From Paulinella micropora (Eukaryota > Cercozoa > Imbricatea > Euglyphida), in contig BJOX01000290.1 in NCBI GenBank assembly GCA_009731375.1, positions 391,189-442,529 on the forward strand: DNA of 51,341 nt, in the 5' to 3' direction. Within the stretch, counting starts at the first letter, position 1. Every line of letters starts with the position of its first letter. Below the pieces are notes generated by a model, which saw nothing but the letters and a program-made list of their open reading frames with translations, ran no database searches and was not told the DNA's origin. Below, in pieces: positions 21,280-30,833 of this stretch. The position numbers and the translations under genes were made by a program.

Positions 21280-21335
21280 TGTAGGGACACCCTACGACCC
21301 GACTTTTTGATGAAGCTTTTTTTAAAAAAAGGTTC
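21280..21335 (-). promoter_or_regulatory. palindromic leader upstream of the protease gene
   Basis: GTAGGGTGTCCCTAC directly precedes the AATGG start, behind AAAGCTTCATCAAAAAGTCG. It is almost identical to the penton leader at 19470-19510. Confidence 0.7.
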
Positions 21336-21395
21336 GTATATGTTAGCGAAAAAAATTAATATAAAGTTTAGCTTAATACAAAAACAATGTTGGGG

Positions 21396-21707
21396 TTAAC
21401 GAAACTTAACTGCTCCTCCTCGTTGCTTGCCGTATCCTTGTTTCATCGCAGCCTTCGCTACACGGTCCGCATAAGGAACTCCGACATCGCTTAGAAAAGT
21501 AGCACCCCTTGAAATCAATTGGTTCTTCTTGATAAACCTATTAGCATCCATTATCGCTTGTCCGACTTTTTTCCAGTTGACTTTCCCACCTGTTTGTTTC
21601 TTTTTTGATTTTCTCTTTCCTCCTGCTTGTGGCATTTTGACTGGTGAAGGGTTAATTCCGATGTTGTATCCCGCTGGTTGTGAAATAATCACTGGTGATG
21701 ATGGCAT
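21396..21707 (-). CDS. small basic virion-type protein, 103 aa
   Basis: It starts MPSSPVIISQPAGYNIGINP. A KRKSKKKQTGGK basic patch follows at about residues 30-43, then NWKKVGQAIMDANRFIKKN and a C-terminal GYGKQRGG tail. The pattern (Gly-Lys-rich patch, amphipathic helix with ISRGATFLSDVGVPYADR, GYG tail) resembles small basic core or minor capsid proteins encoded beside protease and ATPase in Polinton-like viruses. It may bind DNA or the inner capsid. It has no frameshift and lies between the protease and ATPase genes on the same strand. Confidence 0.6.
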   Translation of the reverse strand: MPSSPVIISQPAGYNIGINPSPVKMPQAGGKRKSKKKQTGGKVNWKKVGQAIMDANRFIKKNQLISRGATFLSDVGVPYADRVAKAAMKQGYGKQRGGAVKFR

Positions 21708-21788
21708 CTATATATAGTTCTGAAAAAAATAAACAATAAAATTGCAAAAATCGTTTATTGAAATTAGTCCCTTAAGCGGGACAATTGA

Positions 21789-22615
21789 CTATCGCAAGCG
21801 ATAGTTGAAATTTTGCCTCAGTTCATCCGATACCGCATCCACATACAAAAAGTTAAACCTCTCTTTCGTCGCCTCGTGGTATTTTTCAATAAAGTATTCA
21901 AGGTCGTAGCCGAGGTCCAAATGCTTGTATACTAGTTCAATTTTATCAGCACTCTGACCAGGAAAAATAAGGAGGTAGTCTAATTGCTCAATAGCCTCAG
22001 GTCGTAAGTCGTTAAGATACTGCGAGCTCATAATCACCTTTGACTTGTAGTGTCTATTTTTTTTCAACAGGTCGCTCACAGACTTATCTCTCAATCCGCT
22101 ACCCAAATCATCAAGGACAAACACGACTTCTGGTGTAATGTATTTACTCGGTCTCTCCACTTTTTCGCCTCCCTCCTGCTTCTTCTTTTCCTCTTTACCA
22201 AAATAAAGAAACTTAGGCTTTTCTACTTCCTCCTTTCCATCCTGAACAATTTCGCCTTCTTGCTCCTCGTCTGGCTTGTTGAGCTTGTCTAATTCATAAT
22301 CAATCACACTGTAGCCGTCCGTTTTCAAATATGTGTATATCGCCATCGGGTTTCCCTTCTTCTTGAAGTGCTTCACAATTTCTTTGTAAATGTGGTCCTT
22401 GTGTATCGTGCTGGCTATAATAACAATAAATGTTTTTTTGTCAGTCGTTCGTTTCAGGATTTCGAACAGTGCCGTTGTTTTCCCCGATTTCTTTTTTGCA
22501 ATTAGAAAAATATTAGCAAAAGGCTCCTCGAATACCTTATATCCTTTGGCTTTTTTTTGTCTCCTTCGCCATCCTGCTTGACTACTCTAACTTTAATATT
22601 GTTGATTTTCTCCAT
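21789..22615 (-). CDS. FtsK/HerA-type genome-packaging ATPase, one frameshift
   Basis: It is about 275 residues from ATG at 22613-22615 (MEKINNIKVRV). Walker A reads IAKKKSGKTT. After a variable Lys/Glu-rich insertion, Walker B reads VVFVLDDLGSG with the tandem Asp and is followed by KVIMSSQYLND, a sensor-like strand ending in Gln. This order fits the A32-like packaging ATPase that drives DNA into Polinton, virophage and large DNA virus capsids. One frameshift lies in an A8 run near 22553, between the start and Walker A. From 22376 down the frame is open. It sits 16 bp downstream of the 123-aa gene on the same strand, suggesting co-transcription. Confidence 0.85.
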
Positions 22616-22630
22616 CACTCTATATTTTTA

Positions 22631-23002
22631 TCAAGCGAGAAATTCTAAACAAATAACAATTCTTCCAGCTAGCTGGTCAGTCTCAATATTACCGCTGTCT
22701 GTTTTAAGCACTTTAAAACTGTATTGCCCGTCGGTCCAGCCTATTACCCCCAAATTGTAGCTGAGATTTGAAATGTTTGCAGTGGTGCTGTCTGCGAATG
22801 TGCCGATAATCCCGATGCGGTCCATATAAAGGATTTTTGTTTTCGTCTCGGCTGAATGATTCATATAGTGGATAAACTTAACATTCATTCTTGTTGGTGT
22901 AAAGCTCATTTGAATGTTTTTGTCAAACGTCTTGCTACCATTAACCCCGCCTGGAAAATCATTACTTAGAAAAATAACCTTTTGGCATTTGAATTCACTC
23001 AT
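22631..23002 (-). CDS. 123-aa beta-rich virion-block protein, unknown
   Basis: The start is the ATG at 23000-23002 (MSEFKCQKVIFLSND), chosen because a GCGGAG-stem palindromic leader ends two bases before it. The protein has alternating hydrophobic residues, with FIHYMNH, YMDRIGIIG and a C-terminal VICLEFLA, which looks beta-rich. No enzyme motif is visible. Lying upstream of the packaging ATPase and in the capsid block, it may be a small structural protein, but this is position only. Confidence 0.6.
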   Translation of the reverse strand: MSEFKCQKVIFLSNDFPGGVNGSKTFDKNIQMSFTPTRMNVKFIHYMNHSAETKTKILYMDRIGIIGTFADSTTANISNLSYNLGVIGWTDGQYSFKVLKTDSGNIETDQLAGRIVICLEFLA

Positions 23003-23060
23003 TTGCGGAGATTTCACCTCCGCACCTCCAAGTTTTGATGAAACTTTTTCAAAGGTTTTA
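23003..23060 (-). promoter_or_regulatory. palindromic leader upstream of the 123-aa gene
   Basis: GCGGAGGTGAAATCTCCGC (6-bp stem) precedes the ATG. Further upstream are CTTGGAGGTG and AAAAAGTTTCATCAAAACTT. It is the same cassette type as 15661-15732 with compensating bases in the stem (GCGGAG/CTCCGC against TGTGGAG/CTCCACA). Confidence 0.7.
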
Positions 23061-23099
23061 TATTGTGTATAATATATTATCTTATTAATATTATCATTT

Positions 23100-23327
23100 G
23101 TGTGCTCTGTGTTAGGACGGACCGCCTGCGACTTTTACTCACGGGTCAGCGAAAAAAAGAATAAGAGTTGTGCTTATTGTATTCAAAAAGGAATAGAAAC
23201 AAAATTTAAATGTGTGTATAAGCCGATAAGTGATTGGTGTGTTAGTTTTGATGAAGCTAAACATTTAATTTGTTCAAATGATGCTTCGTGGTATAAAACT
23301 CAGGTATATGAATGTTCATTTCTTTGA
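23100..23327 (+). CDS. possible Cys-rich small protein, 75 aa
   Basis: The plus-strand frame opens at GTG and has no ATG. It includes CAYCIQKGIETKFKC, DWCVSF and LICSND, spacing that could bind zinc. It overlaps the end of the membrane-protein gene by 12 bp and runs against the surrounding minus-strand block. It may be a fragment or a chance frame. The regular Cys spacing is the only support. Confidence 0.35.
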   Translation: MCSVLGRTACDFYSRVSEKKNKSCAYCIQKGIETKFKCVYKPISDWCVSFDEAKHLICSNDASWYKTQVYECSFL

Positions 23328-23627
23328 ACTAGAAGAAGGAGAAGGAAGCACAATGCCGATTAAGAGTGTAAGGATACCGACATAGACATTAGTATGCTCG
23401 CAAGGTAAGTTATGTTTAGTAAGTTTTATTAAGCAGATTGTAATGATTGCTATAATGATAGCCATTTGAAAAAGATACTTAATCATTCTGCTATCGGTCG
23501 GTCTGTTTTTTATACAACAACAATTCCAGTTATCTTCCAATTCGTGGTCAATTTTTTTCCCCTCATTCTTCAATGAAATATCCAAAACACGGTTCTTCAA
23601 CTCTGGTGTCAGTTCGCCATCCGCCAT
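23316..23627 (-). CDS. small membrane protein with two hydrophobic segments
   Basis: The 103-residue protein starts MADGELTPELKNRVLDIS. A Cys cluster (NCCCIKNRPTDSR) at about residues 35-47 is followed by a hydrophobic segment (about 51-71) and a second one (about 80-96), and the end is PSPSSSSKK. Cys-rich motif, two membrane spans and a Pro/Ser tail resemble an uncharacterised Polinton-like virus family as I remember it. It lies 28 bp downstream of the fibre gene on the same strand. An inner-membrane or envelope role is inferred only. Confidence 0.6.
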   Translation of the reverse strand: MADGELTPELKNRVLDISLKNEGKKIDHELEDNWNCCCIKNRPTDSRMIKYLFQMAIIIAIITICLIKLTKHNLPCEHTNVYVGILTLLIGIVLPSPSSSSKK

Positions 23628-23655
23628 ATCAATAATGGGTGGTGGTGGGTGTAAT

Positions 23656-26600
23656 CTAGGAGGGATTAGGGAAAAGGACTGCTCGGATTTCTGCTAATTG
23701 GTTCGCTTGGTCTTCTATAATATTAAGTAAAGTTTTATTTTCTTTTTCTAAATTACCGATTACATCGGTAGATGTATTCACTTTTTCTGATAATTGTTGA
23801 ACGGCCTTAATTAACGGGGCGATAAATTCGGAATAACCTATACTATATTCATAGTCCCCAGTTTCAACACATTTATATGTATATGGACAAGCACTTGTGC
23901 CTTTTAATTCACACTCTGCTTTTTGTTTTGGACATTGAACCATTATCGGCTCTTTTGACAATCCCGCAAAATCTAATTTATCAATTTCTGACAATATTTC
24001 TTCTACTTCCTGTGCTATTAAACCTGCTCTTTGTTTCTTGTTGTTATCAATCATACGATAACAGACTGGATTTAACTTATTGATAAAATCTAAACCTAAA
24101 CATTGTTTTATATCTTCTTTTTCTCGCCTATCCGATGGTGCTACTACAATTCCCTTACACCATAAATTCCCCTGATTAGCATTTAACGACATCACCATTA
24201 CATTACTGCTATTTTCCCACACAAAACCATTATTAGTAGTATCATAGACTCTAAACCTAATACAATGACTGGTGATACTAGCACCAGTAGGTGCCGTTCC
24301 TCCATTTAATGCTTTACCCGCCCCAGAAGTTGCCATATAAATCCCCCAGTTTGAATCCGTCGTATCCCATATAAAAATTCCTTGTCCTCCTCCATCTACT
24401 TGATTTTGTATTGATAACTTACAACCTCCATCTGCTACCAAAGCAGCACTACAATCAAAATTACTCTGAGCAATTAATGACCCACTCCCTTTCGCATAAA
24501 AATTTAAATTTTGATTTCCATCGCTTCCAGCCGCATATATTGAATTATAACCAAATCACCCCCTGAGTGCCGTTGCTGTGCCTGAATTCAACACCCGAAG
24601 AAGCCTGGCCGAGATTTGCGGAAACATATAAACCCACTGGTGAAGCATGAGACCCGCTTCTCGCTTCTCCCCTTATGTCTGCCGTGCTATTTACAACCGA
24701 TATTCCCGCATTCGCCGTTATTAATCCGCTAGCCGTTAATGTGGTTCCTGATAATCCCGCATTAGCCGTAATTAATCCGCTGGCTGTTAATGTGGTTCCT
24801 GTTAATCCAGCATTAGCCGTAATTAATCCACTAGCCGTTATGGTTCCACTAGCCGTTATTGCTCCGCTCGTTGTTAATGTGTAGCCTGTCATATTTCTAA
24901 CATTCGTTATATCGTAATTAAATGTCTCATAATAAAAATACAAACTTGCTATACGGGGTTGACTTCTAAATGAAGCTCCCCCGCTCCCTGTCTTATTTAC
25001 TATAAATATGATATATCTAGCAGTAGCATTTGAAACTGGTGAATATGTTTTAGTTGTTTGTGAAGCCCAAGCCTCCCCGCTCCTGCTGTCCCGTAATGTG
25101 TATGTAATGTTATCCGCACTTGTTCCTACATACCAAATACTCGGGGTTGTTTCAATGAAGTTAGCGGACGAAGACCTCACATAATAATTTTTTTATTGTA
25201 TATGCTCCTAAATCTATTTTTATATATTCGCCTGTGTATGGTGTTCCTCCCCATGTGTTCGTAGTTGCTGGCACTCTTGTATAAACTCCTGTCGTGTCGT
25301 TGTAGTATATAGCCGTAGTCCAATAATCGTTCTGACTAGCATTAAAAGCATAATAAGCGGGGTTGTATTCATTAGAAGCAGAAGCAACAAAACCACCAGA
25401 ATTATTAGTTGTCATAGCCTGCGGGGCTGTGTATAGAGTAAAAGCGGATGCCCCATGTTTTACATCTCCCGTCATTGTTCCACCTGATAAAGCAAGAAAG
25501 GCTAACGAGCCAGTGGAATTTACCCAGTTTGTTCCATTATATGCTAATAATTGACCATTCGCTGGTGTCGTTATTACTACATCACTATGAGTATCAATTG
25601 ACCCATCGGCTGACACTTTTGCCTTGTTCGCATCGTGCTCTGTAAATAAAGTTGAAACAACTCTTCCATTTAATTGACCTACATTCGTAATAGTTGGCTA
25701 TTCATATTTAATCCTCCATTTGCTATTATTGACTTTGAAGCCGTAATTGCTGTGTTGTTAATTCTGAATAATTCGGTTGCAGCACTATGATAAAATACGT
25801 GGCTTGCCCCAGCACTATCAACATTATATATTAATATTCCACTAGCAATACCAAAACCATAAAATGCTGTTGCCGAACCCCCTCCTCCATCATATAAAAC
25901 TAATTTGTTATTTGTGTTTATATATCCTGACCTGCCTAGAAATATTTTTTTATCAGTTCCAACTACTATGTTATCACTCGTTGTTAATGTGGTCGTTGAT
26001 ACCCCCGCATTCGCTGTTATCGCCCCACTTGCCGTTATTGCCTTTGTTGTTAATAATCCTGATGTGCTACTGATGTCTATTGCGGTATTAAATGTTATAT
26101 TACTTCCCACCGCTACTCCTGATGCATATTGAAAAAGGAGATTGGTGCCTTTGGATATCATGAAATTTGAAGTAGCAGAACTTGATTTATCATTAGATGC
26201 TCCGTCCCAATAACAATCAAATTTCAATTCTATATTGCTATGACCATGGTTAATTAATTGAAAGCAAGGGTAATTGGGGTCGGTAGTCGTGAATGCTTGT
26301 GTATGCGGTCCTGATACACCTGATGTTCCATATAACTCTAATCCTCCTATGTATGCCACTAATCCTCTTGTTGTTCTTCCCATGATTAATGGTTTGTCCT
26401 GTGCTATGGTTATTTTGTCGTTTGCTGTTATGCCGAGTGTCGCGGTTATAGCATTACTAAATGTTTTTTTTCCTGCTATTGTTTGGTCTGTTGTTAGTTT
26501 CACAAAATTTATATCAACATAATTTTTATTAGCTCCATCCGTTGAAGCGGAAGGGTCGGCCAAGTTTGTAATTTTGTTGCTGTTCAAACTTAATGTTGTG

Positions 26601-27939
26601 CCAGATGCGGTCGCGATAACATTATTGCCTGAATATAACTCTACATACGAACCAGTTATTTGTATCGGATACCAAGTCGCTGTTGCTGTTTTCTGTGCTG
26701 CGATCACTCTTATTTTTGTATCAAAGGCTATTCCAATACCATCAAAAGAAGTAGGATTGGATGAACCACTTACTTCTATTGTTGATGTAAATTTTTTATT
26801 TCCAGCTATGGTTTGGTCTCCTGTTAGTTTAACCACAGCAGTATCAAGGGCGGAAATATCAACACCATCAACATTACCTACATTCGTAATCGCAAATCCT
26901 CCCATATTTAATCCTGCCCTCATACTTGCGGTGCCATCAAGTCGCAGAAAAGGTGAAGACTGATTTCTCCATTGTCCTGTGCTATAAATAAGTAATTGAT
27001 TATCTGCGGGTGTGCCTGTAATTACTACATCGCTGTGTGTGTCTATTGAACCATCCGCCGATACTTTCGCCTTGTTCGCATCGTGCTCTGTAAATAAAGT
27101 TGATACAGCCCTGCCGTTTAGTTGCCCCACATTTGTAATGTTTTGGCTGTTCATATTTAGCGCCCCTGCCATATTAACGGTGCCGTCTAATCTCAGAAAA
27201 GGTGATGCCACATTTCTCCATTGCCCTGTGCTATAAATAAGCAATTGATTATCTGCGGGTGTGTCTGTAATTAACACATCGCTGTGTGTATTAATTGAAC
27301 CATCCGCGGACACTTTCGCATTGTTCGCTACGTGTTCTGTTATCCAATCATCAACATCTTTTGTATTTAGTAAATTACTCCTGTTAGGTTCAAATACCCT
27401 CCCATACTAATATTGCCTGATTCATCCACATTTATCAGAAAGGTTTTATTTACCAAGTTTATTGAATTATATGTGAGATAACTATTAATTGCTATTGGTG
27501 CCGTTATGACTACATCGGAGAGTGTGTCAATTGACCCTAAATAGGTATTCTTCCATTTGCCTTCTACATCGTTGTAAGTTAAGTATTGCCCGCTCGCTGG
27601 TGCGAATATGTTTGTATATATTAAATTGTATAAACTGGTTTGATGTGGATTAGATGCATTAGAGCGGTGTTGAGTTGAGGCATAGACATCAGCATTATTT
27701 GAAACCCGTTGCTCGGTGTAGTATAAACGACTTCCTTCTTTGATATCCCCCGTGTTTTTTGTAGATAGCCTCGCATCAAATCGGCCGTCAGTAAAATAAA
27801 GATTTACGGGGTCGGCATCTTCTGGCACTCTGTCTGTGTTTAAGCCCACTATGTTCGTGTTCGTTAAATCTAAATTAACTATATTAAGACTATCAACAGC
27901 CAACTCATTAAGGCCCAATAAACTTTTGTATTGGCTCAT
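23656..27939 (-). CDS. very long fibre protein with C-terminal S74 intramolecular chaperone, four frameshifts
   Basis: Five consecutive minus-strand segments form one gene of about 1,425 codons. The start is MSQYKSLLGLNELAVDS. The shaft has at least three copies of a roughly 45-residue unit around VSADGSIDTHSDVVIT and PADNQLLIYSTGQWRN. A beta-rich region with LTTDQTIAGKKTF repeats follows, then a discoidin (F5/8C)-like stretch at about 25200-25400 and three GLITANAGL-type repeats at about 24700-24870. The C-terminus carries APSDRREKEDIK, with the Ser and Lys of peptidase S74, and GLIAQEVEEIL. The S74 domain trimerises fibres and then cuts itself off. Frames slip near 27395, 25690, 25185 (A7) and 24550 (G5). 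It is a likely host-recognition fibre. Confidence 0.8.
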
Positions 27940-28015
27940 TCTATACTTTAAGAAATTGTTTATTAATAAAAACTAAATAATATTATTTTGTATGATAATA
28001 TAAACAAGTCATAAA

Positions 28016-28279
28016 ATGCCGAGAGGTAACAGAGAGATTGCGATGAATCTTGAAAAGGGGTGGGAGGCAAAGAAGAAACAGGCTAAGCAAAGAAAGATTG
28101 AAAGGGCTAAGGAACTGCTCGCGGAGGAAGAGGCGAAAAATGTGAAAGAAATGACTGACGACGAAAAGATAGACCACATTACTAAAAAGCAGTTGGCTAA
28201 GGATATGATAGATGGCAGAGATGGTGAGCCGATTGAGGAAAGCAGTGAAAGTGATGAGGAAGTAGAGCACGACTTGTAG
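28016..28279 (+). CDS. small charged protein, 87 aa
   Basis: It starts MPRGNREIAMNLEKGWEAKK. Its first half is basic and helical (KKKQAKQRKIERAKE) and its C-terminus is acidic (IEESSESDEEVEHDL). The MPR start resembles the 65-aa protein at 11275. No family recognised. It opens the plus-strand integrase block, divergent from the fibre gene, with a 76-bp AT-rich gap that may hold both promoters. Confidence 0.55.
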   Translation: MPRGNREIAMNLEKGWEAKKKQAKQRKIERAKELLAEEEAKNVKEMTDDEKIDHITKKQLAKDMIDGRDGEPIEESSESDEEVEHDL

Positions 28280-28304
28280 ATATTGTTGCCCGACGGGTTG
28301 CGGT

Positions 28305-28529
28305 ATGAAATTGAAAACCAAGCAGAAGAAGGCAAAGAAAGTGGTAAAAAGGAAAGTGGAAGAAGAAAGCGAGGACAGCGAAAGCGAAAGTGAGGAAGAA
28401 GAGGAAGAGCCTAAGCCTAAGAAGGGTAAAGGTAAGAAGTCAAACATATCAGTTAATGTTTATAATCAACAACCCGAGAAACCAAAAAAAGAAATCAATG
28501 ATACATCTAAGATATTTTTAAAGTTCTAA
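28305..28529 (+). CDS. small highly charged protein, 74 aa
   Basis: A basic start (MKLKTKQKKAKKVVKRK) is followed by an acidic Ser/Glu run at residues 20-36, then KPKKGKGKK and a short tail ending IFLKF. It may be a low-complexity DNA- or protein-binding adaptor. It follows the 87-aa gene by 25 bp in another frame and could be its continuation through a frameshift, but both halves look complete. Confidence 0.5.
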   Translation: MKLKTKQKKAKKVVKRKVEEESEDSESESEEEEEEPKPKKGKGKKSNISVNVYNQQPEKPKKEINDTSKIFLKF

Positions 28530-28538
28530 ATATAGTTA

Positions 28539-28796
28539 ATGGACCGCATAAAAAACCTACCACTCGATGTTCGTTTACATATTATGGAGTATCTATATAA
28601 TTATCGTGATTACGACTTCAATAGTTGCTATGTGTGTGGATTAACTCTGTGTTTAGCTAACAGACAGATTACAGCAATTGATGATAGTTTTGATTGGTTT
28701 TATATGTATGAGTTTTGTTCTAATTATTGTTTTGAACTAGAAAAAAAAGAAAGATTAATATATAAGGATAAAGCATTAGGTGTGATAAAGTATTAG
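28539..28796 (+). CDS. small F-box-like / Cys-rich protein, 85 aa
   Basis: Residues 4-20 read IKNLPLDVRLHIMEYLY, matching the L-P-x-(D/E)-(V/L)-x-x-x-I-x-x-(Y/F)-L core of an F-box. It is followed by CYVCGLTLC and FCSNYC, four-cysteine spacing that could bind zinc. An F-box would let the virus recruit an SCF ubiquitin ligase, which is known for large DNA viruses. Here it is inference from a short motif. Its stop codon overlaps the integrase start (TAGATGG), so the two are probably co-transcribed. Confidence 0.5.
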   Translation: MDRIKNLPLDVRLHIMEYLYNYRDYDFNSCYVCGLTLCLANRQITAIDDSFDWFYMYEFCSNYCFELEKKERLIYKDKALGVIKY

Positions 28797-29844
28797 ATGG
28801 ATTACAAACATAGCAATGCACAAAATACTGAAACTGGAGGTGATGAAGATGAAAGAAAGGAACAACAAGCATTAGAAATACATTACCAAAAAAGATTACC
28901 AACTGATAGATGGAATACGATATGGTCTGACAAACCACTTAAACAAGTATTTGTAGATTTAGCGGATATGTCAAAACTTAAAGACAAGAAAGGAAATAAA
29001 AACTATGCTTGGATGTTGTTTTGGATTGACACTCACAGCCGATTTTTAATCATTAAACCACTTAAAAATAAAACGGCGAAAGAAGTTTATTTAGCTTTGA
29101 AATCAATACCATACACACCCGAGAGCATTACAATCGACAGCGGAAGTGCAATAATATAAAGGAGCGGTTAAGGATTATTTCAGAGCGAACAATATTGAGC
29201 ATCGGACAGTTGAAGTGGGCGACTATCGTGCTCTTGCTATCGTGGATAGAGTTATTAGAACTATTAGACGGTGGCTTGACATATTATTTGAAACTAGTGG
29301 CAATTTTGATTGGCTGACTTATATTGACGATATGGTGGATGCTTATAATATGCGACATCATAGAACAATTCAAGCCCGACCGATTGATGTATTTAAGGGT
29401 GTTAATAAAAATAAACAACGAATTCAACGGGGCCATTTAATTGATGAATTTGAAAAAGGTGATAAGGTGCGAAAGGAATTAAAAAGAAATTTATTTTCCA
29501 AAGGAGGAAAACAGTATAGTAAACAGATATTCACCGTGCGAAAGGAATTAAAAAGAAATTTATTTTCCAAAGGAGGAAAACAGTATAGTAAACAGATATT
29601 CACCGTTGTCGGAAGAAAGGGCTTCAAATTAATATTAAATTCTGATGAACTAGTCAGTCCGAGGGAATTATTAAAGACTAAGTTAGACAAACCGGCTGAT
29701 GAAGAAAAACAAATTAATGAACAAGTTAAAGATTTAATCAAACAAAAGAAAAGAAAGGAATTATTAAACCGGGAAGACATACAACCGGAGAACATAAGAA
29801 CAAGCAAAAGAGCAAGGAAAGCAAAACTAATACTAGATTTGTAA
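28797..29844 (+). CDS. int: Polinton retroviral-type (RVE) integrase, one frameshift
   Basis: It starts MDYKHSNAQNTETGGDED. The catalytic core has the first Asp in VFVDLADMSKL and the second in ITIDSGSA. The third position lies in LAIVDRVIRTIRRW, where an Asp stands at the usual Glu site. A MRHHRTIQARP segment follows, then an SH3-like C-terminal segment (KGDKVRKELKRNLF..IFTVVGRKGF) and a basic tail ending KRARKAKLILDL. One base slips just after the second Asp (stop at 29157-29159). An exact 69-bp tandem duplication (29467-29604) repeats 23 residues of the C-terminal domain. Integrase would cut and join the terminal repeats and create the 6-bp target duplication seen at the ends. Confidence 0.85.
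29467..29604 (+). repeat. 69-bp tandem duplication inside the integrase gene
   Basis: Two exact 69-bp copies start at 29467 and 29536. The second is followed by a different sequence from 29605. It keeps the reading frame and adds one extra VRKELKRNLFSKGG-containing unit. Confidence 0.95.
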
Positions 29845-29854
29845 GAGAATGATT

Positions 29855-30588
29855 TTATTCCAATAGCGGAAGAATCCACTTAATCACTTTCGCCCTGCCC
29901 TGTAAATTTCTGCTGATTGCGGTAAGTGAATTAAATATTATTAATTCATCAGGCCCTCCGACCGACACGAGAAATAACTGTTCATTTTTTGGTCTCTTGA
30001 CTGTGCTATCAACATCAACCACCTGGAAAAAACTCATTCCTTTTTGCTTCTTCGCGACGAAGGTGAAGGACGATGTCTGATTTGTAATCAAAAGCTTCAA
30101 CTTTTTTGTTAGAAATTATAAAGTCCCTCGAGACTATGACACATTTCTTATTGTCTGCCCATCTTCCAGGAATGTCTGCGAAAATTCTCCATCCCTCTGG
30201 GGCGGGGTCGGCTGGGGCGGGGGTTGGNNNNNNNNNNGAGGGGGCCTGGGGCTGGGTCAGGCTGGGCGAGGGGGCCAGGGGCTGGGTCAGGCTGGGCGAC
30301 TGGGCTAGGGGTTGGGTCAGACTGGGCGAGGGGGCCAGGGGCTGGGTCAGGCTGGGTGACTGGGCTAGGGGTTGAGTCAGGGTGGGCGAGGGGGCCAGGG
30401 GGTGGGTCAGGTTGGACGGGGTTGGCAGTGGTGGGAAGCTCTTCCAGCTGAGCTCCTCGAAAACTATCTGTAATCTCAGCCATAACCCCTATCTTTTCCA
30501 AATGCTTGAAAAACTTCGCCTCACTACTCGGGCTTCGCCTCATCCCCAGTTCTCGGCTTGGGAGATTTTGAGGGAATGAGACTGACAC
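29855..30588 (-). CDS. protein with Pro/Asp/Ala repeat and conserved C-terminus, unknown, frameshifted
   Basis: The minus-strand N-terminal segment (30148-30588) has about 50 residues of ordinary sequence followed by alternating PDPAPGPLAQ and TPSPVAQP units. A 10-N gap (30228-30237) lies in the repeat. Downstream, protein-like sequence continues in two other frames (WRIFADIPGRW, VIVSRDFIISN, then NQTSSFTFVAKKQKG and FLVSVGGPDELIIF, ending IKWILPLLE), so two slips are present, one probably in the A/T run near 30105. I do not recognise a fold. It converges with the integrase gene, with 11 bp between the stops. Confidence 0.5.
30241..30415. repeat. GC-rich 60-bp/30-bp tandem repeat
   Basis: Units of about 30 bp (GGCGAGGGGGCCAGGGGCTG and GGCGACTGGGCTAGGGGTTG) alternate, giving a 60-bp higher-order period. 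The block encodes the Pro-rich part of the minus-strand gene and is far more GC-rich than the rest of the Polinton. Confidence 0.85.
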
Positions 30589-30833
30589 AAGCCATAATTT
30601 TGGTTTAGGTTGTTGGTTTTTTTTCCAATTTCCTTTTTTATTTATGGTGTCAAAGGAATTTTAGCCGTAAAGTGCGGTTATGTGGTAGGGCCGAATATAA
30701 AATATCAAAAAGGTATCCAAGGGGGTGGCAGCCAACTTCACCCGCCATTTTGCTTCTGGAAGCCGGTTTGCCTTGGACAAGTTTCAAGCACTACTTGACC
30801 TCAACATAATTCAGAACAAAAAAACAAACCAAT

